The notes below the pieces were generated by a model, which was not told the origin of the DNA, did no database searches, and worked only from the letters and a program-made list of their open reading frames with translations. Position numbers and translations under genes: made by a program. A DNA stretch of 64,000 nucleotides. Origin: JBBDXA01 sp040902585 (lineage in GTDB: Bacteria > Planctomycetota > Phycisphaerae > Phycisphaerales > Phycisphaeraceae). The stretch's first letter is position 1. Each line of letters opens with the position of its first letter. Below, in pieces: positions 7,619 through 16,100 of this stretch. The stretch lies in contig JBBDXA010000244.1 in assembly GCA_040902585.1 (NCBI GenBank), positions 1-64,000 on the forward strand, read 5' to 3'.

Positions 7619-9055
7619 ATGTCCGGCAAACACTTCACCTTCCTCAAGGCCTCCCTCATCGCGGCCTCGGCGATGATCGCCTCCACCGCCCACGGCGCGC
7701 TCATCCTCGTCGAGGGCCAGGGACAGATTCTCCGCCCCGGGGTCAGCCTGGTCGCGAACACCACGGAGAACGACGACATCCGCTTCCTCCGCGAGGTGGA
7801 CCAGCTTGCCCTGCCTTCAGACCTGCTGGTGGATATCTTCGCCTCGCCCAATCTCGTCCTGAACAACCCGAACGACGCCGGGTACCCCAACCCCGTGCCC
7901 GTGATCCCCGCAGGGACGGTCGTCAACAGCCATTTTCTGCACTTTGACCCCGTCGGCGCACCCAACCCCGCGGTCAGCGCCACGGCCACTTTCACCTTCG
8001 ACTCCCAGATCCTGGGCGTCATCATCTCCAACCAAGCCATCCCCGGCTCGGCGACCGGCCTGCTCCTGCTCAGTGACCCCGTCCTGGGCTTCGGCACCAC
8101 CACCTACGGCACCGGCAACGGCCGGCGAACCCTCCGCACCAGCGAAGCCACCGACCTGATCACCCTCTCCGACGACGGCAAGAGCATTACCGTCACCATG
8201 TTCGTCGGCCAGAACAACCTCGACCACATGCGCATCATCACCGCGTCCAACGGGCTGCCCGTCCCCACGCTTGAGTACAACGCCGCCATCGTCGGTGCCG
8301 GTGGTGCCAACATCAATGACTCGGTCCGCAAGATCGTTCCCACGATTGACCTGGCCAACACCGGCGTCACCAAGACCACCAGCGTCGGCCCGACCGGGTA
8401 CCAGAACCTTTTTGCCACCTTCCAGCTCAACGGCACTGACTCCCTTCGTGTGGGCGCGACCAGCCTCGAAGACCTGGTTCCCGGCAACCCGACCAACAAC
8501 AACGCCAGCTTCGAAATCCTCTTCCGCCCCGACGATCTGGTCGGTCAGGAAATCGTCTATGAAATCGGCGGCACCACCAACGGCATCTCCCTGACGCTCA
8601 ACGGCTCCACGCTGCAACTGCTCGCCAGGAACAACCCCGTCCAGGCTCTTATCACCCAGGACATCACCGCCGTCGCCGACGACTTCATCCATGCCGTGGC
8701 CGTGGTGGACCTGGACAGTGATCTTATGAGTCTCTACATCAACGGACAGCTTGTCCTCACCGAGGCTTTCAACGGCGACGCCGTCGACTGGGCCGGGGCC
8801 AACGGCGACGGCATCGGCAGTCTCGGCGGTACGCAGGTCGCCGGCTCGGGCGGCCTGCTGGGCGACCTGAGCGCCTATGGCACCCTGCAAGGCGACATCG
8901 CCATCTTCCGCTTCTACGAACAGGCCTTGAACGCCGGACAGGTTCAGGACATCTTCGTATCCATCCACGGTGTCACCGTGCCCGAACCCGCGTCATTGAG
9001 CCTGCTCCTGCTGGCCGGCGGCATGATCGCCCGACGCCGTCAGCGCACCTCTTGA
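7619..9055 (+). CDS. PEP-CTERM protein with C-terminal LamG domain
   Basis: 478 aa. The start is the ATG at 7619, with AAAGGAG at 7605-7611; the longer frame from 7520 lacks a ribosome site. A signal peptide (about residues 1-26, ending AHGA) is followed by a beta-rich domain of about 180 residues that I do not recognise but that contains TFDSQILGVIISNQ and LSDDGKSITVTMFVG. The C-terminal half is a LamG-like domain (SFEILFRPDDLVGQE, VVDLDSDLMSLYINGQ, GDIAIFRFYEQALN), clearly related to the second LamG domain of the upstream gene. It ends in VPEPASLSLLLLAGG plus arginines, a PEP-CTERM signal. The two genes look like partial duplicates sharing the C-terminal module. Confidence 0.87.
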   Translation: MSGKHFTFLKASLIAASAMIASTAHGALILVEGQGQILRPGVSLVANTTENDDIRFLREVDQLALPSDLLVDIFASPNLVLNNPNDAGYPNPVPVIPAGTVVNSHFLHFDPVGAPNPAVSATATFTFDSQILGVIISNQAIPGSATGLLLLSDPVLGFGTTTYGTGNGRRTLRTSEATDLITLSDDGKSITVTMFVGQNNLDHMRIITASNGLPVPTLEYNAAIVGAGGANINDSVRKIVPTIDLANTGVTKTTSVGPTGYQNLFATFQLNGTDSLRVGATSLEDLVPGNPTNNNASFEILFRPDDLVGQEIVYEIGGTTNGISLTLNGSTLQLLARNNPVQALITQDITAVADDFIHAVAVVDLDSDLMSLYINGQLVLTEAFNGDAVDWAGANGDGIGSLGGTQVAGSGGLLGDLSAYGTLQGDIAIFRFYEQALNAGQVQDIFVSIHGVTVPEPASLSLLLLAGGMIARRRQRTS

Positions 9056-9085
9056 CCTGACGCCGACAACCTTGAACCCCCATCC

Positions 9086-9119
9086 GCGATCCTCGCCCAC
9101 CGGCGGGGATCGCTTTCAT
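9086..9119 (+). terminator. rho-independent terminator
   Basis: GCGATCC (9086-9092) pairs with GGATCGC (9107-9113), with further internal CGCC/GGCG pairing. The stem is followed by TTTCATTT. It lies 30 bases after the stop of the PEP-CTERM gene. Confidence 0.7.
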
Positions 9120-9242
9120 TTGAAGAGCGCAGAAGGATGGACCGGCCTGTGCAATAAGCCAGTTCGGCATACGTTAGGCCATCATCCGCCCCCGGCGGCG
9201 GCGCGATCCGTCCGCGCCGACCTTCCGCCGCCGCCGGTAAAT

Positions 9243-9362
9243 CCCGTGTCTAGTAGACACGGGGTAGACACGAGGTAGCCATTTGACAAGTCCTTCCCAT
9301 GAAATCACTTACATTCAAATGGCCACCAGGGGGTAGGGGGTATGGTAGACATGTGTCTACCT
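9243..9362. promoter_or_regulatory. cluster of GTAGACAC palindromes upstream of the oxidoreductase
   Basis: A 21-base palindrome of 10-base arms around one central base (9243-9263, core GTGTCTAGTAGACAC) is followed by GTAGACAC at 9264 and a second palindrome GTAGACATGTGTCTAC at 9345-9360. Between them GCCATTTGA (9278-9286) and TCAAATGGC (9315-9323) are inverted. A TTGACA stands at 9283-9288. This could be an operator array or a folded leader RNA for the gene at 9514; I cannot decide which. Confidence 0.45.
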
Positions 9363-9370
9363 CGGGTTTT

Positions 9371-9435
9371 CCCTTGGCCCTTCGCCCTCCTTCCCCTTGG
9401 CCCTTGGCCCTTGGCCCTCTTCCCTTGGCCCTTCG
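9371..9435. repeat. heptamer tandem array (CCCTTGG)
   Basis: Units of 7 bases: CCCTTGG, CCCTTCG, an irregular unit of nine bases, then CCCTTGG three times, CCCTCTT, CCCTTGG and CCCTTCG. It lies in the leader of the oxidoreductase gene. The 9056-9513 gap otherwise holds the terminator and the palindromes. Confidence 0.8.
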
Positions 9436-9513
9436 CCCCGTCTACACTGGCACCTTGCACCTGCGTTCGCCAAGAGGTAGGCTTTATCTAACTTTTGAGA
9501 CAGGAACAACGCC

Positions 9514-10530
9514 ATGATCAACGTCGGCGTCATCGGACTGGGCATGATGGGACTCACCCATCTGGACGCATACGCGAAACGCGACGATGTCAACGTCGTC
9601 GCCATTGCCGACAAGGACCCCAACCGCCTCAGCGGCAAGGTCAAGGCGGTCGGCAACGTCGAGGGCCAGGCCCAGGGCGGTTTCGACTTCGACAAGCCCA
9701 AGAAGTACGAGGAAGGCATGGACCTGATCCGCAGCAAGCGGGTCGATGCCGTGGACATCTGCCTGCCCACGCACATGCACCTGGAGTACGCCAAGAGCGC
9801 GATCCGCAAGGGCAAGCACGTGCTCATCGAAAAGCCCCTCGCCCGTACCGCGAAGGATGCGGCGAAGCTGGTGGCGCTGGCGGAGAAATCGGCGGGCGTG
9901 AGCATGTGCGCCATGTGCATGCGCTTCTGGCCGGGCTGGAGCTGGCTCAAGGATGCGGTCGATGACAAGCGTTACGGCAAGGTGATGAGCGCCCAGTTCC
10001 GCCGCGTCGCTTCGCACCCCGGCGGCGCGTTCTACGCCAGCGGCGAACTGTCCGGCGGCGCGATCCTCGACCTGCACATTCACGACACCGACTTCGTGCA
10101 GTTCCTCTTCGGGCCCCCGAAAGCGGTCAGCAGTCGCGGCTACTCGAAGGTCACCACCGCGGTCGATCACGTCGTGACCCACTACATCTACGATGACATT
10201 CCGATCGTCGTCGCCGAAGGAAGCTGGGCGATGGCGGAGAAGTTCCCCTTCTCGATGGCTTACACCATCAACTTCGAGCAGGCGACGGCGGTCTACACCA
10301 TGGGCAGCGATCACCCGCTGACGCTCTATCGCCCCGGAAACGCTCCTGAAAAGGTCGAGCTGGAAAAGGCGATGGGCTACGACCTGGAGATCGACAACTT
10401 TCTCAACTGCATCAAGAACGGGACGAAGCCGACGACGGTCACGCTCGCCGACGCGGCGAATACGATCAGGATCATCGAAGCAGAAGAGAAGAGCGTGCGC
10501 ACCGGCAAGCCGGTGAACGTGAAGATATGA
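9514..10530 (+). CDS. Gfo/Idh/MocA family NAD(P)-dependent oxidoreductase
   Basis: 338 aa cytoplasmic dehydrogenase. An N-terminal Rossmann fold (VGVIGLGMMGLTH) binds NAD(P). VLIEKPLARTAKDA contains the conserved EKP motif, whose lysine takes part in catalysis. SGGAILDLHIHDTDFVQFL fits the GGxxxDxxxHxxD active-site block of the C-terminal alpha/beta domain. Members oxidise or reduce sugars, inositols and related polyols, and the family is strongly expanded in planctomycetes; the substrate cannot be read from the sequence. It is monocistronic and faces plsC tail to tail. The upstream palindromes suggest regulated expression. Confidence 0.92.
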   Translation: MINVGVIGLGMMGLTHLDAYAKRDDVNVVAIADKDPNRLSGKVKAVGNVEGQAQGGFDFDKPKKYEEGMDLIRSKRVDAVDICLPTHMHLEYAKSAIRKGKHVLIEKPLARTAKDAAKLVALAEKSAGVSMCAMCMRFWPGWSWLKDAVDDKRYGKVMSAQFRRVASHPGGAFYASGELSGGAILDLHIHDTDFVQFLFGPPKAVSSRGYSKVTTAVDHVVTHYIYDDIPIVVAEGSWAMAEKFPFSMAYTINFEQATAVYTMGSDHPLTLYRPGNAPEKVELEKAMGYDLEIDNFLNCIKNGTKPTTVTLADAANTIRIIEAEEKSVRTGKPVNVKI

Positions 10531-10563
10531 ACGCGAACGGTTCAGATGTCCGGTTCGGGTGAA

Positions 10564-11238
10564 CTACGATCGCCCTTCCATTTCTTCCTTCAACTTCACA
10601 ATCGTCATCCGCAGATGTTCCAGCGCCCCGTCATTGCCCATCGCCAAAAGCTTATCCGCATCGATCGGCTCGCCGAACTTCGCACGAACGCGCTTGAACA
10701 GTCGCGGAATCTTCTTCCCCTTCGGCCAGGCCCGCAGTGAACCGGTGATCGCCATCGGCACCACCTTCGGCTTCGCCCGTTTGATGAGCAGCAGCACGCC
10801 CGGTTTGAACGGCGCGATGTCGCCCGTCTCGCTGCGCGTGCCTTCGGGGAACAGGGCCAGCAGTTTGCCCTGCTGGAGCACTTCGATGCAGCGGCGCATG
10901 GAGCCGATGTCGGCTGTGCCGCGTTCGACCGGAATGGCGTTGACCGAGCGGATCATCCAGCCGAAGAAGAAGTTGTGGTAGAGCGTGGACCGCGCCAGCG
11001 AATGCATCGGGCGCAGACCGGTGGAAAGGCCGATGATGACCGGATCGAGAAATGACTCGTGGTTGGCGACGATGAGCGTGGGCCCTTCGCGCGGGAGCAG
11101 ATCACGCCGACTGACACTCAGGAAGTAGAACAGCTTGAACGCCACCCAGAACGGAAAGCGCACCATGTGCCACCACAGGAACCGCAGCCAGGAACCGCCC
11201 GGCGAGGCGCGCACCATTGCTGGAAGCTCGGCGCTCAC
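10564..11238 (-). CDS. plsC: 1-acylglycerol-3-phosphate acyltransferase (PlsC family)
   Basis: 224 aa membrane-associated acyltransferase of phospholipid synthesis, adding the second acyl chain to lysophosphatidate. VANHESFLDP carries the NHx4D catalytic motif, LFPEGTRSETGDI the FPEGTR substrate-binding motif, and NAIPVERG the third block. A hydrophobic helix lies at about residues 22-45. The start codon is GTG (complement of 11236-11238), which shares GTGA with the cmk stop, indicating translational coupling. The cmk-plsC gene order is common in bacteria. Confidence 0.92.
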   Translation of the reverse strand: MSAELPAMVRASPGGSWLRFLWWHMVRFPFWVAFKLFYFLSVSRRDLLPREGPTLIVANHESFLDPVIIGLSTGLRPMHSLARSTLYHNFFFGWMIRSVNAIPVERGTADIGSMRRCIEVLQQGKLLALFPEGTRSETGDIAPFKPGVLLLIKRAKPKVVPMAITGSLRAWPKGKKIPRLFKRVRAKFGEPIDADKLLAMGNDGALEHLRMTIVKLKEEMEGRS

Positions 11239-11951
11239 CGCGCCGCTCCCGACGCCTGCGTACCGGCGACAGCGCCGCGGTCGATCCGCCGATGCACCGC
11301 CTTCTCCAGAAGGTCGAGCACCTGCGGCAGGTTCATCTCGGAAGTGTCGATATCGATCGCATCATTCGGCCGAATCAGGCCTTCGCCATGACTGCTGTCA
11401 CGCTGATCGCGCTCGGTGATCTGCTGAAGGATGATGCGCTCGTCCGCGTCGCGGCCCTTGGTGCGAAGCTGCTCGGCGCGGCGGCGGGCGCGGACCTGCG
11501 CCGAAGCCGTGATGAAGAACTTCATCTGGGCACCGGGGAAGACGATTGAGCCCTGGTCCCGCCCTTCGGTCACCAGTCTGGGATGCTCGCGCCCGATCTT
11601 CTGCTGTTCGCGGACCAGCACGCGGCGCACGCCGGTGATCGCGGCGACGATGCTGACTGATCGTTCCACGTCGCCGTCGCGCAGGCGTGCGGTGACGTCG
11701 CGGTTGTTGACGTAAAGCTTCGGTGGATCAGCCTTCCAGTCGAAGCGGATGTTGCAGTCGCGTGCGAAGTCTTCGACGGCCTGCGGACTGGTGCGCGGGT
11801 CGATGGCATCATCAAGGCACTGGGCCGTGATGCCGCGGTACATGTCGCCGGTGTTGAGGAACTCGAGCCCGAGCCGCCGCGCCAGTTCCTGCGCGACGGT
11901 GGACTTGCCCGAACCGGCCGGGCCATCAAGGGTGATGATCAAAGGCTGCAT
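11235..11951 (-). CDS. cmk: cytidylate kinase
   Basis: 238 aa. It phosphorylates CMP and dCMP with ATP. The P-loop is GPAGSGKST at residues 9-17. FLNTGDMYRGIT is the NMP-binding block and TEGRDQGSIVFPGA the conserved GRD region. I chose the ATG at 11951, which gives MQPLIITLDGPAG; the longer frame to 12011 adds 20 residues unlike the family. It overlaps plsC by four bases. Confidence 0.95.
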   Translation of the reverse strand: MQPLIITLDGPAGSGKSTVAQELARRLGLEFLNTGDMYRGITAQCLDDAIDPRTSPQAVEDFARDCNIRFDWKADPPKLYVNNRDVTARLRDGDVERSVSIVAAITGVRRVLVREQQKIGREHPRLVTEGRDQGSIVFPGAQMKFFITASAQVRARRRAEQLRTKGRDADERIILQQITERDQRDSSHGEGLIRPNDAIDIDTSEMNLPQVLDLLEKAVHRRIDRGAVAGTQASGAAR

Positions 11952-12007
11952 GAAAGCCAAGTGTAGCAGAGGTTCGATTCTCTCTCCCGTCGCAAGCCAT
12001 GGCGAAA

Positions 12008-12487
12008 TCACAGGCGCTTGGTCATGAAGCGAGTCGCGTCCTTGCCCGGCGTGCCTTCCTCGAAGCCGACGGCAAGGTAAGCCCGGCGGGCCGGCTCGTT
12101 GTAGTCCTTCACTTCAAGCGTGATCGAACAGCATTCGTTGCGCACCGCGAAGGCTTCGACCGCCGTCAGCAGCAATCGCCCGACGCCTTTGCCGCGCCAT
12201 GCCTTGCGCACGGCAATGTCGTGGACATTGATCAACGGCCTGGCGCGGAAGGTCGAGAACCCGCGGAAGCAGATGGCCAGCCCGATGAACTGATCATCTT
12301 CCTTCGCGAGGAACACATGCGTTGTCGGATGCTCGCGCAGGCGATCGATCAGCGTGGCCCGCACCGCATCGTCAAGCGGTTTGGCGTCGATCATCGGCTC
12401 CTGCGCGTACTCGTTGAGAAGGTCAACGATTGCGACAGCGTGCATCGCATCGGAAAGATCAGCTTCGATAACGGTGGGATTGACCAT
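12008..12487 (-). CDS. GNAT-family N-acetyltransferase
   Basis: 159 aa. The acetyl-CoA binding motif A is visible in VRKAWRGKGVGRLLLTAVEAFA (RGKGVG pyrophosphate loop), followed by the motif B region YNEPARRAYLAVGFEEGTPG. The N-terminal part (LLNEYAQEPMID) resembles GNATs acting on small molecules or amines. It lies upstream of cmk on the same strand, 56 bases away. The substrate is unknown. Confidence 0.88.
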   Translation of the reverse strand: MVNPTVIEADLSDAMHAVAIVDLLNEYAQEPMIDAKPLDDAVRATLIDRLREHPTTHVFLAKEDDQFIGLAICFRGFSTFRARPLINVHDIAVRKAWRGKGVGRLLLTAVEAFAVRNECCSITLEVKDYNEPARRAYLAVGFEEGTPGKDATRFMTKRL

Positions 12488-12547
12488 GGCCCGGCGATTG
12501 TCGCCCGTCAGTTGCGCGAGGTCAATCGTAAGGCCGACTTGATCCGT

Positions 12548-13126
12548 TCAGCGCGGGCCGGTCGTCAGCACGACGCGCGAGGCGTAGAGCGGCGGCGCAC
12601 TTGGCCGCAGCAGGCGGGCGACGACGGTGATGGTCGACGTGGAAGGCGCACGTTCGAGCCAGGTCAGTGTGAGCACATACTGCGTGCCGACGGCGACCTT
12701 GCCGGCGAAAGGTCGCATCTGCGCGGCCCCAATGCGCCAGGTGTTCAGCGGCGGGGTGGTGCTGAGCTCGTGTTCCTTTACGTTACCTTCAAAGAGAAGG
12801 AACTCGATTTCACCCCGCTCGAGCATGAAGGCGAGCGGCTGCTTGAGAGTATAAAGCCGCACCTTGAGCATGACGCCATCGGGTCCGGGCTCGCTGTCAA
12901 GATTCACCGCGCTGGGCGAGGCTTCCAGTTCGATGTGATCCACCTGCGGCGACGGCGCAATGATCACCGCCGCGATCGGCTCGACAGGCTTGAGCGGGCC
13001 GGGCTGGGCGCTGTTGCCCGCACCCTGACTTCCGCCCTGATTGCCGCCAGTGCCCGGATTCTGGCATCCAGCCACGGCGAGGCACAAGGCAACCGACAAC
13101 ACGATGGCGAGCGAGCGTACAGACAT
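12548..13126 (-). CDS. putative lipoprotein of unknown function
   Basis: 192 aa from the ATG at 13126; a TTG one codon earlier is also possible. A hydrophobic leader ends in LAVAGC, a lipobox with Cys21. It is followed by a flexible Gly/Gln/Asn/Pro-rich stretch and a beta-rich domain (GVMLKVRLYTLKQPLAFMLERGEIEFLLFEG). I do not recognise a family. It stands 48 bases downstream of the giant secretin on the same strand, so it may be the last gene of the secretion operon and could act as a secretin-associated lipoprotein (pilotin-like). That is only an inference from position. Confidence 0.65.
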   Translation of the reverse strand: MSVRSLAIVLSVALCLAVAGCQNPGTGGNQGGSQGAGNSAQPGPLKPVEPIAAVIIAPSPQVDHIELEASPSAVNLDSEPGPDGVMLKVRLYTLKQPLAFMLERGEIEFLLFEGNVKEHELSTTPPLNTWRIGAAQMRPFAGKVAVGTQYVLTLTWLERAPSTSTITVVARLLRPSAPPLYASRVVLTTGPR

Positions 13127-13174
13127 CAATTCATCTTACTGGTAAAGGAGCACAGTCATAGTCACGCGCAGGAA

Positions 13175-16100
13175 CTACCGCGCGGTTTCAAGTTGGGGAC
13201 GAAACGCGCGCGACACGTCGCCCTTCGCCGCGCCGACGGGCGCGCCGACATTCAACGCACCCAGTCCGCTCTTCCCGGCATCGAAATCGCCGCCTCGCTT
13301 CGCGCCGTTCGGTAGTGCGGGCGACTTGCCGTCCTTATTCTCGAACTCCCGCAGCGGGCCCGCGCCGTCGAACGGAATCTCCGTGCCCTTGCCGGCTTCT
13401 TCGATCTTGATCTTCCTGATCAGTTCCATGCGCTCGCGATTGAGGCGTGTAATCTCGGCCGCATCGCTGGGCTTGTACAGAATGCGCGGCGTGAGAATGA
13501 TGAGCAGTTCCGTCCGCTGTTTGGTGTGCGTGGTCGACTGGAATGCGTACTTGATCAGCGGGATATCGCCGAGGATGGGCACCTTGGAAACCCGCTCTTC
13601 ATCGGTGGTGGTGATCAGGCCGCCGACCACAATCGTCTGACCGTCCTGCACGGTGACGCGTGTCGCCGCCGAGCGGTTGCTGATGATCGGCGCACTGACC
13701 GTTTCAGAGACCTGCACGCTGGAGTTGGAGAGCGAACTGATCTCCGGATTCACATCCATGTTCACGAAGCCGTCGTCAGAAATACGGGCGGTGACGTTAA
13801 GCAGGATGCCGACGTCCTCATACTGAATCGTGTTGACGACATTACCCGTGTCACTGATGGAGCTGTTGGTGACAAAGGGCACGCGCTGGCCGACGGTGAT
13901 GTTTGCGGGCTGGTTGTCGGACGCGAGGATCTGAGGCCGACTGAGCACTTCAAGCTTGCCCTGCGCCTGAAGAGCGCGGAGGAAGAAGGAGAAGTCGCCG
14001 CCGGTCACGCTGACGCCCATGCCGCCGAACTGCTGGATGGCCTGCTGGACGCCGAAGTTCGTGCCCCCCTGGACGTTGTGGCTCTGAATGCCCTTGGTGA
14101 TCTGGAAGTCAAAGCCCAGGTCGATCGAGTCATCCAGCGTGACCTCGGCCAGCAGCACCTGGATGAGCACTTGCGGCTTGGGATCGTCCAGTTTGTCGAT
14201 CATTGCCTTGATCTGCGCGTAATAGCGCGGGCTGGCGGAAACGAGGAGGGAATTGGACGTTGGCTCGGCGACGATGGAAACATCCTGCTCCGCCAGCCGT
14301 TGGGCCGCGCCGACTTTGTCGGTGCCCAGCGTCGAGGTAAGTCGGGTGCGCTCCTGATCGAGGAAATTGCGAAGCGTGGTCTCGATGTCCAGCGCCTGTC
14401 CATTGCGAAGGCGGAAGACTTCCGTCTTGCGTTCCAGCGCGGGACTGTCATCGAGCTCATCGACGATGCGGGAAACGAGCTGCACATGCTCGGGCGTACC
14501 GCCGACGAGCAGGCTGTTGGTACGCGTGTCGATGGTGACGCGCAGCGCGTCCTGTTCGGCGGTGCCAACGGTGGCCTCGGGAATGGGCGCGAAATTGCCA
14601 TTGGCATCGGCAACGGGCCGACCGCCCACGAGGCGATAGGTGATCATCTTGGTGCCGGCCGCGTCCGTCACATCCATCTTGAACACCTTGGTGATGATGT
14701 CCGACATCTGCGTTGCGTCGGCGTTCTTCAACAGGAACCGGCGGATTTCCGCGGGCTTGGCGGGCGTCTGATCCAGGCTCTGAATCAGGCTCTGAAGCAG
14801 CGGCATGTAATCCAATGGCGCGCTGATGATCAGTGAATTACTTCGCCGCTCAGCCGAGATCATCACGCCTTCCTGAAGGGCCTGGGCGATGAACTGCTTG
14901 CCGCTTTCGGTCTTGCCGAGGAACTGAAGAATCGTCTGCCTCGAGTCGGTCCCTGTGATGTTGGGATCGATCGCCTTCTTGGTCAGGATGTCGTTGAGGA
15001 TCGCGGCCAGTTCGGTGGCGTCGGCCTGTTTGAGGACGACGACTTTGATCTCCGTGATGCGCTGGACGTTGTTGGAATCCAGCTTGCCGATGAGCGAGGC
15101 GATGCGTTCGTGGTCGGCAGTGCCTGCGCGGACGATAATCGAGTTGATCCTCGCCTGGGCGCTCATGACCACGCCCGAGGGCGTGGTTCCGTTGGCGGCG
15201 CTCTGAGCGTCGTAAAGTTCCTTCAGCGTCGTGAGTACCTGCGTCGCATCCGCCTTGCGCAGCGGGTAGATGCGCTCGACGGTGTCCGACACCTTGGCGA
15301 TGTCGAGCTGCTTGATCAGACTCTCGGCCAGCGCCATGTGCTCGGCTGTCGCGCCGACAATCAGCGACTGCGAACGCGAGTCCGCCAGGACCGTCACCGC
15401 GTCCTTGGTCGTATCGCGGATCTTCATATTGGCGAACAGATCCTGAAGCATGGGTTGAAGGGCGCTGGCGGTGGCGTACTTCAGTTCGAACACTTTGAAC
15501 TGCCCTGCCGCCGGCACCTGTTCGCCGTCCAGTTCCTTAATCATGGCTTCGACGGCCGTGAAGCTTTCGGTGCTGCCACCGACGAGCAGCGTGTTGGTGC
15601 GGGCTTCAGCGATGATGCTCACCGCCAGAGCGCGCGGCGCGGTGCCGGTGACAGCCTGCTCGGCAGCCCGCTTCTTATCGAAAATTTCCTGAAGCGTGGG
15701 GCCAAGGCGAGTCGCGTCAGCATGCTTGAGAGCAAACATGCGCATGTCGCCCAGCACGCCGTAGTCCTTGCTGGAATCAAGCTGCTTCACGATCTCTTCG
15801 ATGACCGCGAAGTTTTCCTTGCTGGCCGAGACGATGAGCACGTTGGTGCGCGTATCGACCTGCACGGCAATCTTCTCGCGATTGGCGACGACCTGATTCT
15901 GTCCTGTCGCGGCCGCGGTGCCGGGCTTGTAAAGCCCCTGCGTGACCAGGTCCTGCAGGATCTGGCTGATGCGCGAAGCATCGGCATTCACGAGGTGGTA
16001 CATGCGCACCACGCCGGTCTGTGCGGGCGGATCGACATCCACCTTCGTCAGAAGATTCTGAATGAGCGCCATGTTCTCTTTGCTTGCGGAGATGATCAGG

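Noticed and set aside
5749..8968. Minus-strand frames of 292 and 383 codons opposite the LamG genes
   Set aside because: Gly/Ala/Asp/Val-rich shadows of the PEP-CTERM genes, which have signal peptides, ribosome sites and C-terminal signals.
9283..9314. Promoter TTGACA ... TTACAT before the oxidoreductase
   Set aside because: The boxes are 20 bases apart, too far for a reliable sigma-70 promoter; mentioned only within the palindrome entry.
11999..13315. 438-codon plus-strand frame
   Set aside because: It covers the GNAT and lipoprotein genes on the other strand, has no domain, and its composition is shadow-like.
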